Source of the DNA: Paramesorhizobium endophyticum
GTDB lineage: Bacteria; Pseudomonadota; Alphaproteobacteria; Rhizobiales; Rhizobiaceae
Direction of reading: 5' to 3'
Assembly (NCBI RefSeq): GCF_014640615.1
Contig: NZ_BMHH01000009.1
Coordinates: 1-64,000 of the forward strand
Length of the DNA stretch: 64,000 bases
Shown here one piece after another: positions 42,752 through 52,559 of this stretch (the stretch's first letter is position 1; every line of letters begins with the position of its first letter). The notes under the pieces are model-generated. The model saw only the letters and a list, made by a program, of their open reading frames with translations, made no database searches and was not told the origin of the DNA. Position numbers and translations under genes: made by a program.

Positions 42752-43672
42752 CTAACTCTCCCGGTCCGCGATGAACTGCGCGGCCTGCTTCAGCAGCGCG
42801 GCATCCGCCCCGAAAGGCTCCAGCAGCATTTCGGCCTGTTCGACGAGGCCGCGCAGTTGCTTTCTCGTCCATTCGACCCCATGCAGCGAGACGAGCGTGG
42901 CCTTGCCTGCCGCGGCATCCTTGCCGGTTGCCTTGCCCATCGCCGCGGCGTCGGCGGTGACGTCGAGGAGATCGTCGGCGAGCTGGAAGGCGAGGCCGAT
43001 GGCCGAACCGTATTCCGCCAGGCGCTCGCGGTCTTCCGGCACGGCATTGCCGATGATTGCGCCCGCCTCGCAGGCGAAGCGGATGAGTGCGCCGGTCTTC
43101 ATCGCCTGCAAGGTGATAATGCCGCTTTCGTCCGGCTTGCGGGTTTCGGCCGAGAGGTCGAGCATCTGGCCGCCAGCCATGCCGCCCAGCCCCGCAGCAC
43201 GGGCAAGGGCGGCGACGAGCATCACTCGCGTCTGGGCGGGGAGGGCGGTCTCTTCGCTGGCGACGATCTCGAAGGCATAGGTCAACAGGCTGTCGCCTGC
43301 GAGGATCGCCGTCGCCTCGTCGAAGGCCTTGTGCACGGTCGGCTGGCCGCGCCTGACATCGTCATCATCCATGGCCGGCAGATCGTCATGCACGAGCGAA
43401 TAGCAATGGATGCACTCAAGGGCGGCGGCGACGCGCAACGCCGGCTCCTTGTCAGCGGCGAAGAGGGCAGCGCTTTCCATGAGCAGGAAGGGACGGAGCC
43501 GCTTGCCGCCATTGAGGACGCCGTGGCGCATCGCGGCCATGAGCCGGTCGGGCCTGGCGATCTCGCCATTGCGTGAGTGCGCATCGAGCAGCTTCTCAAG
43601 CGCGGCTTCCACCAGACGGGCGCGCGAGGCCAAAGCAATTGCGAAATCAGGGCGAAGGATATCAGTAGCCAT
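42752..43672 (-). CDS. ispA: Short-chain polyprenyl (farnesyl/geranylgeranyl) diphosphate synthase
   Basis: A 306-residue trans-prenyltransferase. The first Asp-rich motif DDLPAMD is at 96-102 and the second, QLADDLLDVTAD, near 235. The NGGKRLRPFL substrate loop is near 55. It condenses IPP with allylic diphosphates to make FPP (or GGPP) for quinones, undecaprenol and hopanoids. The ATG at 43672 (MATDILRPDF) is the usual family start; a longer frame upstream lacks support. Chain length cannot be read safely from the residues before the first motif. It is divergent from mtgA. Confidence 0.92.
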   Translation of the reverse strand: MATDILRPDFAIALASRARLVEAALEKLLDAHSRNGEIARPDRLMAAMRHGVLNGGKRLRPFLLMESAALFAADKEPALRVAAALECIHCYSLVHDDLPAMDDDDVRRGQPTVHKAFDEATAILAGDSLLTYAFEIVASEETALPAQTRVMLVAALARAAGLGGMAGGQMLDLSAETRKPDESGIITLQAMKTGALIRFACEAGAIIGNAVPEDRERLAEYGSAIGLAFQLADDLLDVTADAAAMGKATGKDAAAGKATLVSLHGVEWTRKQLRGLVEQAEMLLEPFGADAALLKQAAQFIADRES

Positions 43673-43854
43673 CGGTCCGGCATGGACGAAAGGCGCGCGC
43701 CGGTCAACCGGTCCATGGCGACGCCGAAGTTTTTTCACGGAACTGTCGCGTGGTGGGAAAACTTTCGGCCTGATGTTATCGAATCGGGAATCCAGACGTT
43801 ATACCGCCAATAAATCGGGCTTTTACCAGGCGATGGGTTCAATCTTCGATTGGA

Positions 43855-44622
43855 ATGTTCTATGCGGGAGAGGGCTGCAGATGGGCAAGGCGTGTGGCGA
43901 AAGTGGTGATACGGGAGAGGGATGGCAGGGGTTATCTGGCCGATCCGATTCATACGCGGCTGCTGCGTGGTTTCGGGCGGGTGCTGCTCGTTCTCTTCTT
44001 TGCCCCGCTTTTGCTTCTTCTCGTCTATCTCGTTCCCTTCGTTCATCCGGTCTCAACCCTCATGCTGCGCGATGCGGTCGTGCTTGGCGGCTATGACCGG
44101 CAATGGAGGTCTCTTGACGAGATATCGCCCGTGCTCATCAATTCGGTGATGATGTCGGAGGACGGCCAGTTCTGCCGCCATGCGGGCATCGACTGGCGGC
44201 AGCTCGATCTGGTGCTGGGCGAGGCGGCGGAGGGAGAGCGCACGCGCGGCGCTTCCACCATCACCATGCAGACGGTGAAGAATCTTTTTCTTTGGAATGG
44301 CCGCTCTTATTTACGCAAGGCTTTGGAATTTCCGCTGGCGATGGCCGCCGATACGATCCTGCCCAAACGGCGGGTGATGGAAATTTACCTGAACATCGTC
44401 GAGTGGGGGCCGGGGATATATGGCGCGGAGGCTGCGGCGCAGCATCATTTCGGCCGCTCCGCCGCGCGGCTGACGGCGCGGCAGGCCGCGCTGCTGGCCG
44501 CCACGCTGCCCAATCCGATCCTGCGCAACCCGGCAAAGCCCAGCCGCGGCATGCAGCGGATCGCCCGCATCATCGAGGCGCGGGCGAGGCGCGCGGGGCC
44601 TTATGTCGGCTGTGTGCAATAA
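43855..44622 (+). CDS. mtgA: Monofunctional peptidoglycan glycosyltransferase MtgA
   Basis: About 255 residues. A single membrane anchor ([20 protein letters not shown], near 42-62) precedes a GT51 glycosyltransferase domain. E102 in [17 protein letters not shown] is the catalytic glutamate; [20 protein letters not shown] and [17 protein letters not shown] complete the family blocks. It polymerises lipid II into glycan strands. The start is uncertain: ATG at 43855 has only a weak site, and a GTG at 43894 would leave a shorter cytosolic tail. The order mtgA-rpmF is conserved in Brucella. Confidence 0.93.
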   Translation: MFYAGEGCRWARRVAKVVIRERDGRGYLADPIHTRLLRGFGRVLLVLFFAPLLLLLVYLVPFVHPVSTLMLRDAVVLGGYDRQWRSLDEISPVLINSVMMSEDGQFCRHAGIDWRQLDLVLGEAAEGERTRGASTITMQTVKNLFLWNGRSYLRKALEFPLAMAADTILPKRRVMEIYLNIVEWGPGIYGAEAAAQHHFGRSAARLTARQAALLAATLPNPILRNPAKPSRGMQRIARIIEARARRAGPYVGCVQ

Positions 44623-44774
44623 TCGCGGATTGGTGGGAAAAAAATACGGGGCGCTCTGGTCAAGCCCCGTTATTGCGTGTATAGGCACGCGGACTTTCCG
44701 GAATTTTGTCCGATGTGACAGGCTCCGCCGGGGCCGGGCCGGACCTTTGTTGACCGATCAGTGGAGCTGAATCC

Positions 44775-44954
44775 ATGGCTGTACCTAAACGAAAGACCTC
44801 TCCGTCGAAGCGCGGCATGCGCCGTTCGGCCGATGCGCTGAAGGCCCCGACCTATGTCGAGGACAAGAACTCCGGCGAACTGCGCCGCCCGCACCATATC
44901 GACCTGAAGACCGGCATGTATCGCGGTCGCCAGGTGCTGACGCCGAAGGACTGA
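44775..44954 (+). CDS. rpmF: 50S ribosomal protein L32
   Basis: A 59-residue protein, [20 protein letters not shown] to RQVLTPKD, matching alphaproteobacterial L32, a small subunit-interface protein of the large subunit. It lacks the zinc-binding cysteines present in some other bacteria, as usual for this group. The ATG has GGAG seven bases before it. It is followed by a strong terminator. Confidence 0.97.
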   Translation: MAVPKRKTSPSKRGMRRSADALKAPTYVEDKNSGELRRPHHIDLKTGMYRGRQVLTPKD

Positions 44955-44980
44955 GTTTCCTTTCGAGCGAATGAATTGAA

Positions 44981-45009
44981 AAGACCGGCTCTTGCGCCGG
45001 TCTTTTTTG
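44981..45009 (+). terminator. Rho-independent terminator of rpmF
   Basis: AAGACCGGC, loop TCTTGC, GCCGGTCTT, then TTTTGTTTG: a 9-bp stem and T-run 26 bases after the rpmF stop codon. Confidence 0.92.
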
Positions 45010-45031
45010 TTTGGTGGTTCGATCGGTAATA

Positions 45032-45241
45032 GCGCCCTCCTTCCCCCTTGCGGGGATTGAGGAGCGTTCGGCCGCAGGCCGAGGAAAGGCCAACGATTTG
45101 GCTTTTCCAGCGACGAAACCCGCGTTAGCGGGCGGATGGGGGTGGTGACGTTCGCGCCTGCTTCGAAGAGCGTGGCGCCAAGCGTCACCACCCCCATCCG
45201 ACCCTTCGGGCCACCCTCCCCGCAAGGGGGAGGGAGGGGCG
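45032..45241. repeat. Family B element, long variant
   Basis: CCCTCCTTCCCCCTTGCGGG starts the left arm. About 50 extra bases (GAGGAGCGTTCGGCCGCAGG onward) interrupt it before CCCGCGTTAGCGGGCGGATG. The right arm (CACCCCCATCCGACCCTTCG to GGGGGAGGGAGGGGCGCG) is intact. The extra block makes this copy the longest here. Confidence 0.82.
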
Positions 45242-45248
45242 CGATATC

Positions 45249-45680
45249 TCAACCCGCATCCGCCGCAAACCCCGCCGCCTCGATCCCGGCAACCGCGGCA
45301 GCTTCGTCATTATCCGACGTGTCGCCGGAAATGCCCGCCGCGCCCAAGATCTCCCCCGAACCGTCCTTGATCAGCACGCCGCCCGGTACTGGCATGATGC
45401 GTCCGCCGGAAACGCCGGAGAGCCCTTCGAGGAAATGCGGGCGGTCTTTTGCCTGATTGTGCAGCCAGCGCGAGCCGCTACCTACGGCGAGCGCGCCGAA
45501 AGCCTTGCCCGAAGCGATCTCGAAACGCAGGATCGAGGTGCCGTCCTGCCGCTGAAACGCCTTCAGATGACCGCCGGCGTCATAGACGGCGACGACGAGC
45601 GGCTTCAGCCCCAGCGCGTTCGCCTTGGCAAATGCGCTCGTGATGATCTCATTGGCCTTGTCGAGTGTGAGCTGCGCCAT
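45249..45680 (-). CDS. DUF336 / GlcG-HbpS-like protein
   Basis: A 143-residue single-domain protein starting MAQLTLDKANEIITSAFAKA, with VAVYDAGGHLKAFQRQDGTS and the C-terminal GVLIKDGSGEILGAAGISGD. These are the hallmarks of the GlcG/HbpS (DUF336) family. Some members bind haem or cobalamin; most have no assigned function. ATG at 45680 is behind AAGGAAAAA. It follows rpmF convergently and precedes phaR; a link with PHB metabolism is only positional. Confidence 0.9.
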   Translation of the reverse strand: MAQLTLDKANEIITSAFAKANALGLKPLVVAVYDAGGHLKAFQRQDGTSILRFEIASGKAFGALAVGSGSRWLHNQAKDRPHFLEGLSGVSGGRIMPVPGGVLIKDGSGEILGAAGISGDTSDNDEAAAVAGIEAAGFAADAG

Positions 45681-45732
45681 GGGATTTTTCCTTTTCGGTA
45701 GGGTGTTACATTTTATAGGTCTATGCGAGGCA

Positions 45733-45889
45733 ACCCCCCTCTGCCCTGCCGGGCATCTCCCCCACAAGGGGGGAGATTGGCCTTCATCAATGACGGCGCA
45801 TCTTTCTGCAACGTTGACGAATGGCGAAAGCAGACTCCCAGCCAATCTCCCCCCTTGTGGGGGAGATGTCCGGCAGGACAGAGGGGGGT
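45733..45889. repeat. Family A element, complete
   Basis: Left arm ACCCCCCTCTGCCCTGCCGG, GCATCTCCCCCACAAGGGGG, GAGATTGG. Core of about 70 bp (TCATCAATGACGGCGC... GACGAATGGCGAAAGC). Right arm CCAATCTCCCCCCTTGTGGG, GGAGATGTCCGGCAGGACAG and a G-run. The core is related to that of the 61682-61856 copy. Confidence 0.88.
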
Positions 45890-45997
45890 GATGGGGAGCG
45901 CCAGCATTTCCATTTTAGCCTTTTTATCGCGCGCGGCGGCGATTGCACGGCAAAATCCGGTAGCCGATGGAAAAACTGTTTGTCGCAGGGCGCGAAA

Positions 45998-46621
45998 TTA
46001 TTTCACGATCTCGTCGATCTTGCGCTGCATGGCGGCGATCTGTTCCTTCAACTCGCGCAGTTCGTCGCTGGAGGGCCTTGCCGCCTCAGGTTCGTCCTTC
46101 TTCGGCTCCGCCCTGCCATTGGGCGCGTCGCCCATCGGGAAGGGACTGAACATGCGCATCGCCTGGGCGAACATCTCGGTGTTCCGACGCACCTGCTCTT
46201 CGATCAGCTTGGTGGGGAAGTTGCGCATGAAATCGGTGGACGACTTGCCAAAGGTGGATGCCATCTGCTCGCGCATCCGCTCCTGCTCCTTGGAGAAGGC
46301 GGTCATGGACTGCTCGAGATAGCTCGGCAGGACCATTTGCATCTGGTCGCCATAGAAGGCGATCAGTTGCCGCAGGAAGGAGATGGGCAGCATGTACTGG
46401 CTGTCCTTGTCGTTCTCCAGTTCGAAGATGATCTGCGTCAGCACGCTGTGCGTGATGTCCTCGCCGGTCTTGGCGTCCTGGACGGTGAACTCCTCGCCCT
46501 TCTTCACCATCGCAGCCAGATCCTCGAGCGTGACATAGGTGCTCGTGCCGGTGTTGTAGAGCCGGCGATTGGCGTATTTCTTGATGATGGTTGGGCCAGT
46601 TTTTTGGCCTGTCTTTGTCAC
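45998..46621 (-). CDS. phaR: Polyhydroxyalkanoate synthesis regulator PhaR
   Basis: A 207-residue repressor. The N-terminal PHB accumulation regulatory domain ([20 protein letters not shown]) binds DNA and PHB granules. The central [20 protein letters not shown] and a C-terminal coiled coil ([20 protein letters not shown]) follow. PhaR (AniA/PhbF) represses phasin and pha genes until granules titrate it. The start is most likely the GTG at 46621, six bases after GGGGGAGG. It is divergent from phaA. The TTGCACTGCAA site upstream of pyc may be one of its targets. Confidence 0.94.
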   Translation of the reverse strand: MTKTGQKTGPTIIKKYANRRLYNTGTSTYVTLEDLAAMVKKGEEFTVQDAKTGEDITHSVLTQIIFELENDKDSQYMLPISFLRQLIAFYGDQMQMVLPSYLEQSMTAFSKEQERMREQMASTFGKSSTDFMRNFPTKLIEEQVRRNTEMFAQAMRMFSPFPMGDAPNGRAEPKKDEPEAARPSSDELRELKEQIAAMQRKIDEIVK

Positions 46622-46805
46622 GATCAACCTCCCCCGCACCCCATTGAAGCTGAAAATTCTCCCCGAGGCGAAGAATAGGGCTAAAATCCGCATATATCAA
46701 AGCGTTTGTGCGATGCGGGACCTGTCAACCCCATTCTATTGTGCGCCGCCCTTGCCAAGCCGCCCTTTCCCGTTTCATCTTGGGTCTCAAAACAGGAGGA
46801 TTTTC

Positions 46806-47996
46806 ATGAACAAGACCGGAAACGGCCATGTCGTCATCGCCAGCGCGGCGCGTACGCCCGTCGGCTCGTTCAACGGCGCTTTCGCCAGTGTACCCGCGCA
46901 TGAGCTGGGCGCGGCGGCGATCCGCGATGCCCTGTCGCGGGCGGGCGTCGAGGCAGGCGAGGTGGACGAAGTGGTGCTCGGCCAGGTGCTGACGGCGGGC
47001 GAGGGGCAGAACCCGGCGCGCCAGGCGGCGATGGCGGCGGGATTGCCTGATGAGGCCACCGCCTTCGGGATCAACCAGCTTTGCGGCTCGGGCCTGCGCG
47101 CCGTCGCCATCGGCATGCAGCAGATTGCGCTGGGGGATGCGCGGATCATCGTCGCGGGCGGGCAGGAATCCATGTCCATGGCACCGCACTCGGCGCATCT
47201 GCGCGGCGGGGTGAAGATGGGCGATTTCAAGATGATCGACACCATGCTGAAGGACGGGCTCACCGACGCCTTCCACGGCTATCACATGGGCATCACGGCG
47301 GAAAACATCGCCCGGCAATGGCAGCTTACCCGCGAAGAGCAGGACATCTTCGCCGTCGCCTCGCAGAACAAGGCGGAAGCGGCGCAGAAGGAGGGGCGTT
47401 TCCGTGACGAGATCGCGCCCTTCACGGTGAAGACGCGCAAGGGCGAGACGGTGGTTTCGGAGGACGAGCATATCCGCCATGGAGTGACGCTCGACACGCT
47501 CGCGAAGCTGAAGCCGGCCTTCGACGGGCAGGGGTCGGTGACGGCAGGCAATGCCTCGGGCATCAATGACGGGGCGGCGGCGGTAGTTCTCCTTACCGAG
47601 GCCGAGGCGGAACGGCGCGGGATCGAGCCGTTGGCGCGCATCGTCTCCTGGGCAACGGCGGGAGTCGATCCGGCGATCATGGGCACGGGACCGATTCCGG
47701 CGACACGCAAGGCGCTGGAAAAGGCGGGCTGGAGCGTCGGGGAACTCGATCTGGTCGAGGCGAACGAGGCCTTCGCGGCGCAATCCTGCGCGGTGGTGCG
47801 CGATCTTGGGCTTGATCCAGATATCGTCAATGTGAATGGCGGGGCCATCGCCATCGGCCATCCCATCGGCGCATCCGGGGCGCGGGTTCTGACGACGCTG
47901 CTTTACGAGCTGAAGCGGCGGCAGGCGAAGAAGGGCCTCGCGACGCTCTGCATCGGCGGCGGCATGGGGATCGCGCTGTGTGTCGAGCGCCTTTGA
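46806..47996 (+). CDS. phaA: Acetyl-CoA acetyltransferase (beta-ketothiolase)
   Basis: A 396-residue thiolase that condenses two acetyl-CoA into acetoacetyl-CoA, the first step of PHB synthesis. The acylated cysteine is C93 in [10 protein letters not shown], the catalytic His is in [16 protein letters not shown], and the second Cys is in [12 protein letters not shown]. The ATG at 46806 has a strong CAGGAGGA site. It is followed by phaB after 67 bp and is divergent from phaR. Confidence 0.97.
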   Translation: MNKTGNGHVVIASAARTPVGSFNGAFASVPAHELGAAAIRDALSRAGVEAGEVDEVVLGQVLTAGEGQNPARQAAMAAGLPDEATAFGINQLCGSGLRAVAIGMQQIALGDARIIVAGGQESMSMAPHSAHLRGGVKMGDFKMIDTMLKDGLTDAFHGYHMGITAENIARQWQLTREEQDIFAVASQNKAEAAQKEGRFRDEIAPFTVKTRKGETVVSEDEHIRHGVTLDTLAKLKPAFDGQGSVTAGNASGINDGAAAVVLLTEAEAERRGIEPLARIVSWATAGVDPAIMGTGPIPATRKALEKAGWSVGELDLVEANEAFAAQSCAVVRDLGLDPDIVNVNGGAIAIGHPIGASGARVLTTLLYELKRRQAKKGLATLCIGGGMGIALCVERL

Positions 47997-48063
47997 AGCG
48001 CCATTTTAAAGACCCATTGTTGCCAGAAAGCCGGTACCCATAGACGGCCAAAATGGAAGAAAA

Positions 48064-48789
48064 ATGCAACGAGTCGCACTTATTACAGGCGGGTCGCGCG
48101 GGATCGGCGCGGCCATTGCAATCGCGTTACACAAGGCCGGTTACCGGGTAGCGGTCAATTATTTCAGCGATGACGAAATGGCCGAGCGGTTCAGCGCGGA
48201 GCACGGCATTCCGATCTATCGCTGGGATGTGTCCGACTACCAGGCCTGCGGAGACGGCATTGCCCGGGTGGAGGCGGATCTGGGGCCCGTCGAGGTGCTC
48301 GTCAACAATGCCGGTATCACCCGTGACGCCATGTTCCACAAGATGACCGTGGAGCAGTGGAAAGAGGTGATCGACACCAATCTCAACGGCGTCTTCAACA
48401 TGGCGCATCGTGTCTGGCCGGGTATGCGGGAGCGGAAATTCGGTCGCATCATCAATATTTCCTCCGTCAACGGCCAGAAGGGCCAGGCGGGCCAGGCGAA
48501 TTATTCCGCTGCCAAGGCGGGAGATATCGGGCTCACCAAGGCACTGGCGCAGGAAGGCGCGCGGGTCGGCATCACGGTCAATGCGATCGCGCCCGGCTAT
48601 ATCGGGACGGAAATGGTCCGGGCGATCGATGAAACGGTGCTCAACGAGCGGATATTGCCGCATATTCCGGTGGGGCGGCTGGGCGAGCCGGAGGAAATCG
48701 CGCGCATCGCGGTGTTTCTGGCTTCCGATGAGGCGGGGTTCATTACGGGGTCAACCATCGCGGCCAATGGCGGGCAGTATATGGTCTAG
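48064..48789 (+). CDS. phaB: Acetoacetyl-CoA reductase
   Basis: A 241-residue short-chain dehydrogenase that reduces acetoacetyl-CoA to (R)-3-hydroxybutyryl-CoA with NADPH. The cofactor motif TGGSRGIG is at 8-15, with catalytic S134, Y147 and K151 (NISSVNGQKG, NYSAAKAG). It forms an operon with phaA. The PHB synthase phaC is not in this window. Confidence 0.96.
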   Translation: MQRVALITGGSRGIGAAIAIALHKAGYRVAVNYFSDDEMAERFSAEHGIPIYRWDVSDYQACGDGIARVEADLGPVEVLVNNAGITRDAMFHKMTVEQWKEVIDTNLNGVFNMAHRVWPGMRERKFGRIINISSVNGQKGQAGQANYSAAKAGDIGLTKALAQEGARVGITVNAIAPGYIGTEMVRAIDETVLNERILPHIPVGRLGEPEEIARIAVFLASDEAGFITGSTIAANGGQYMV

Positions 48790-48940
48790 CGCCTTGCCTT
48801 CCCCTTGCGGGGAGGGTGGCCCGAAGGGTCGGGTGGGGGTGGCGACGTTTGCGCTAGGGTCTTCGAAGCAAGCGCAAATTTCACCACCCCCATCCGCCCG
48901 CTAACGCGGGCACCTTCCCCGCAAGGGGGAAGGAGGGCGC
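48790..48940. repeat. Family B element, complete
   Basis: It begins at the phaB stop codon: CTTGCGGGGAGGGTGGCCCG, AAGGGTCGGGTGGGGGTGGC, a core with TTCGAAGCAAGCGC, then CACCACCCCCATCCGCCCGC, TAACGCGGGCACC and a G/C-run arm. The orientation is opposite to the 32905 copy. It may serve as the phaB terminator. Confidence 0.85.
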
Positions 48941-48975
48941 CAGGGACTGTAACCGTTCCAAAACGGCACAGGTGG

Positions 48976-49498
48976 TTAACGCTATCTCCAATCCTTTTCT
49001 CCGTCCCAGCCAATTTCTCCTCCCGCCTATGCGGATATCTCCCCCAACAATACCATATGTGGTGAGAACAAAGCAGGAAAACGGGCGGAAAGCTGATTCG
49101 TCGCCGATTCGTTCGGCGTTTGGTCGAAGGGTTAACGGAACAGCCCTTTCTTGCTGCACAGGGCGTTAATCTTCCATAAGGAATTATTGCGATTTTACTA
49201 AAATTTGAATTAGCGAAAAATTTCTCGCAGCCCGCGGAGTGCCAAAGGTTAACGGCTGCGTTCTTCTCAATAGCTCCAGCCGCCTTGCGATTCAGCATCT
49301 GGTAATGCAAAGCGCATTTCCCACTAGATATCGCGGTGAACAAAGCGGGAATTCAATCAGGTCGGTGATTCGTCGCCGATTCGTTCGGTTCACGTTCCGT
49401 TTCTTAACGACAGGCGATGTGAGCACGCAATCATGGGTTTCGGTGCGCCTCCGATAGTGCTACGCAGAAGACATAAGTTGAATTCGGTCGTTTGAGTC
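48976..49498. promoter_or_regulatory. Duplicated control region upstream of the helicase gene
   Basis: Two blocks, 49063-49140 and 49335-49412, match without gaps at an offset of 272 bp: GAACAAAGCRGGAA, then a perfect 23-bp repeat (TGATTCGTCGCCGATTCG plus TTCGG, at 49094-49116 and 49366-49388), then TTAACG. Five GATTC (GANTC, CcrM) sites lie at 49095, 49106, 49289, 49367 and 49378. TTAAC CtrA-like half-sites lie at 48976, 49132, 49249 and 49404. The GAAC-N7-GAA[A/T] parts resemble degenerate alphaproteobacterial LexA boxes. No open frame is convincing. Confidence 0.6.
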
Positions 49499-52400
49499 AT
49501 GAACCATCATCCCGCAAACGAATTGCCTCTCATCCTCTCCGGCCGCGATGTCACCGCCGTGCTGGGGCCGACCAATACGGGCAAGACGCATCTGGCCATC
49601 GAGCGGATGCTCGCGCATGAGAGCGGCATTATCGGACTGCCGCTGCGGCTGCTGGCGCGGGAGGTCTATGGCCGTATCGTCGAGCGGGCAGGGGCGGCCA
49701 ATGTCTCGCTGGTGACGGGCGAGGAGAAGATCGTGCCGCCGGGCGCGCGCTACTCGGTCTGCACCGTCGAGGCGATGCCGCGCACCACAAATGCCGCCTT
49801 CGTCGCCATAGACGAGGTGCAATTGGCGGGCGATCTGGAGCGCGGCCATATCTTTACCGACCGCATCCTGCATTTGCGCGGACGGCAGGAGACGCTGCTG
49901 CTCGGCGCGGCCACCATGCGCGGCATATTGGAAAAGCTGCTGCGCGGCATTTCCGTCGTCACCCGGCCACGGCTTTCCCACCTTGCCTATTCCGGCTCGA
50001 AGAAGATCACCCGCCTGCCGCGCCGCACGGCCATCGTCGCCTTCGCGGCGGACGAAGTCTATGCCATCGCCGAGCTTATCCGCCGCCAGCGCGGCGGGGC
50101 GGCTGTGGTGATGGGGGCGCTTTCCCCGCGCACCCGCAACGCGCAGGTGGCGCTCTACCAATCGGGCGATGTGGATTTCCTTGTCGCGACCGACGCCATC
50201 GGCATGGGCCTCAATCTCGATGTGGACCATGTCGCCTTTGCCCAGAACCGCAAGTTCGACGGCTATCAGTTCCGCGATTTGACCGCCGCCGAGCTTGGCC
50301 AGATCGCGGGCCGGGCCGGGCGGCATGTGCGCGATGGCACATTCGGTGTCACCGGCCAGGTGGACCCTTTCGAAAACGAGCTGGTCGAGAAGATCGAGGG
50401 CCATGCCTTCGATCCGGTGAAGGTGCTGCAATGGCGCACCGCGCGTTTCGACTTTTCCTCCATCGATGCCTTGCGCCGCTCCATCGACGCGCCCGCGCCG
50501 GCGGAGGGGCTGGTGCGAGCGCTGCCGGCCGTGGATGCGCAGGCGCTCGACTATCTGTCGCGCGACAATGACATTGCGCGGCTGGCGGACAGGCCCGACC
50601 GGGTGGAAAAGTTGTGGGATGCCTGCGCTTTGCCCGACTATCGCAAGATTGCGCCCGCACAACACGCCGATATCATCGCCGCGATCTATTCCGACCTTGT
50701 CCGGCGGGGCCATGTGGACGAAAACTACATGAGCGAACAGGTGCGGCTGGCGGACCGGACGGATGGCGAGATCGATACGCTATCGCACCGGATTGCACAG
50801 ATTCGCACCTGGACTTTCGTGTCGCACAGGCCCGGATGGCTTGCCGATCCGACACATTGGCAGGAAAAGACGCGCGAAATAGAGGACAGACTGTCCGATG
50901 CGCTACATGAACGGTTGACGAAACGCTTTGTAGACCGCAGGACAAGCGTGCTCATGAAGCGCCTGAGAGAGAATGCCATGCTTGAAGCCGAAATAAGCCC
51001 GTCCGGTGATGTCCTTGTGGAAGGCCACCATGTCGGGCAATTGGAAGGGTTCCGTTTTACCGCCGACACGAAGGCCGAAGGGGCCGACGCCAAGGCGCTG
51101 AAGGAAGCCGCGCAAAAGGCGCTTGCCGCCGAGTTCGAACGCCGGGCCGAGCGCTTCGCCGCATCGGCCAATGGCGATTTCGCGCTTGGCTCCGATGGCG
51201 TGCTGCGCTGGATCGGCGCGACCGTCGCCATGCTGGTGGCGGGCGACGACCCGCTGAAGCCGCGTGCGGTGCTGCTGGCGGATGAGCAATTGACAGGCCC
51301 GGCGCGCGAAAAGGTCGTGGCGCGGGTGGACCGCTTCGTGGCGCATCATCTCGAAACAGTGCTGAAGCCGCTGTTCGATCTCGCCAATGCCGACGCGCTC
51401 ACCGGGATGACGCGCGGGCTCGCCTTCCGCATCGTCGAGAATTTCGGCACGCTGCAACGCCGCGACGTGGCGGAGGAAGTGCGCGGGCTCGATCAGGATT
51501 CGCGCGCGGCGCTGCGCCGCCTGGGCGTGCGCTTCGGCGCCTATCATGTGTTCGTGCCGGCGCTGCTGAAGCCCGCTCCGGCGGGGCTGATCACGCTGCT
51601 CTGGGCGCTGAAGGAAGATGCGCGCGAGCGCCCCGGCTATGGCGATGTCGTTCATGCCTTGGCGGCAGGGCGCACCTCCGTCGTGGTGGATGCCGCCTTC
51701 GATCCATCCTTCTACAAGCTGGCGGGTTTCCGCATGCTGGGCCGCCGCGCGGTGCGCATCGACATTCTGGAGCGGCTTGCCGATCTCATCCGCCCGGCGC
51801 TTGCCTGGCGTCCCGGTTCCGGCGCGCGCCCGGACGGGGCCTATGACGGCAGCCGCTTCATCGTCACGCCGCCGATGATGTCCATTCTGGGCGCGACCGC
51901 TGACGATATGGAAGAAATCCTCAGGGGCCTCGGCTATCGCCATGAGCCCGCGGATAGCGCGCAAATATCGGCCAAGCTCGCGGAGCTGGATCGCTTCGCT
52001 GCCGGAGCCGCCGCTCCTGCCGGAGACAAGGCCGCCGTTCCGCCCGCCGAGCCGGTGGGGGATCTGGCTGCTTTCGTGAAGGAAAAAGCTGCGGAGCCCG
52101 CGCCTGTCGTGGAAGCGGCTCCTGCCGTGGATGTTGATACCGAGGCAAAGCCGGCGGAAACGGCGGAAGAGGTGAAGCCGATCCTGCTCTGGCGGCCGGG
52201 CCGCTTCGAGGGGCGCGGACGTCAGCAGAACCAGCAAGGCAATCGCCATCGCGGCCATCAGAATCAGAACCGGCCCGCCGAGGCAAAGAGCGAAGGCGAG
52301 GGCGAACGCCGCAAGGAATTCCGCGGCAAGCCTCGCCATCAGCAGGATGGCAAGGAGGGCGGCAAACGCTTCCACAAGGGTGAGGGCCGGCCCGAGGGCC

Positions 52401-52555
52401 ACGATCAGCGCAAGGGCAATAATGGCGGCAAGCCGCATCACGCGAACCGCGACGGCGGCAAGCGTCACGAACAGCGGCAGGAGCGTCCGGTGAAGATCGA
52501 TCCGGATTCGCCCTTCGCCAAGCTCGCGGCGCTGCGGGAGCAGCTGAAGAAATAA
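49499..52555 (+). CDS. Suv3-like DEAD/DEAH RNA helicase with basic C-terminal tail
   Basis: A 1018-residue superfamily 2 helicase. Walker A GPTNTGKTH is near residue 24-32, the DEVQ box (AIDEVQLAGDLERGHIF) near 105, GAATMR near 140 and QIAGRAGRH near 265. This set matches the SUV3/mitochondrial degradosome helicase family. The last 200 residues are low-complexity and basic (RQQNQQGNRHRGHQNQNRPA, KRHEQRQERPVKIDPDSPF), suited to RNA binding. A function in RNA turnover is inferred from the family. It is followed after 4 bp by an S4 RNA-binding gene, a conserved pair. Promoter region is duplicated (48976-49498). Confidence 0.9.
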   Translation: MNHHPANELPLILSGRDVTAVLGPTNTGKTHLAIERMLAHESGIIGLPLRLLAREVYGRIVERAGAANVSLVTGEEKIVPPGARYSVCTVEAMPRTTNAAFVAIDEVQLAGDLERGHIFTDRILHLRGRQETLLLGAATMRGILEKLLRGISVVTRPRLSHLAYSGSKKITRLPRRTAIVAFAADEVYAIAELIRRQRGGAAVVMGALSPRTRNAQVALYQSGDVDFLVATDAIGMGLNLDVDHVAFAQNRKFDGYQFRDLTAAELGQIAGRAGRHVRDGTFGVTGQVDPFENELVEKIEGHAFDPVKVLQWRTARFDFSSIDALRRSIDAPAPAEGLVRALPAVDAQALDYLSRDNDIARLADRPDRVEKLWDACALPDYRKIAPAQHADIIAAIYSDLVRRGHVDENYMSEQVRLADRTDGEIDTLSHRIAQIRTWTFVSHRPGWLADPTHWQEKTREIEDRLSDALHERLTKRFVDRRTSVLMKRLRENAMLEAEISPSGDVLVEGHHVGQLEGFRFTADTKAEGADAKALKEAAQKALAAEFERRAERFAASANGDFALGSDGVLRWIGATVAMLVAGDDPLKPRAVLLADEQLTGPAREKVVARVDRFVAHHLETVLKPLFDLANADALTGMTRGLAFRIVENFGTLQRRDVAEEVRGLDQDSRAALRRLGVRFGAYHVFVPALLKPAPAGLITLLWALKEDARERPGYGDVVHALAAGRTSVVVDAAFDPSFYKLAGFRMLGRRAVRIDILERLADLIRPALAWRPGSGARPDGAYDGSRFIVTPPMMSILGATADDMEEILRGLGYRHEPADSAQISAKLAELDRFAAGAAAPAGDKAAVPPAEPVGDLAAFVKEKAAEPAPVVEAAPAVDVDTEAKPAETAEEVKPILLWRPGRFEGRGRQQNQQGNRHRGHQNQNRPAEAKSEGEGERRKEFRGKPRHQQDGKEGGKRFHKGEGRPEGHDQRKGNNGGKPHHANRDGGKRHEQRQERPVKIDPDSPFAKLAALREQLKK

Positions 52556-52559
52556 CGTT

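Noticed and set aside
45681-45845. N-terminal extension of the DUF336 frame into family A DNA
   Set aside because: The family start MAQLTLDK has its own ribosome site, and the extra residues are translated repeat.
48960-49498. AbcR-type tandem small RNA pair
   Set aside because: The tandem layout is suggestive, but I could not find matching terminators or the expected conserved loops, so it stays an untested option.
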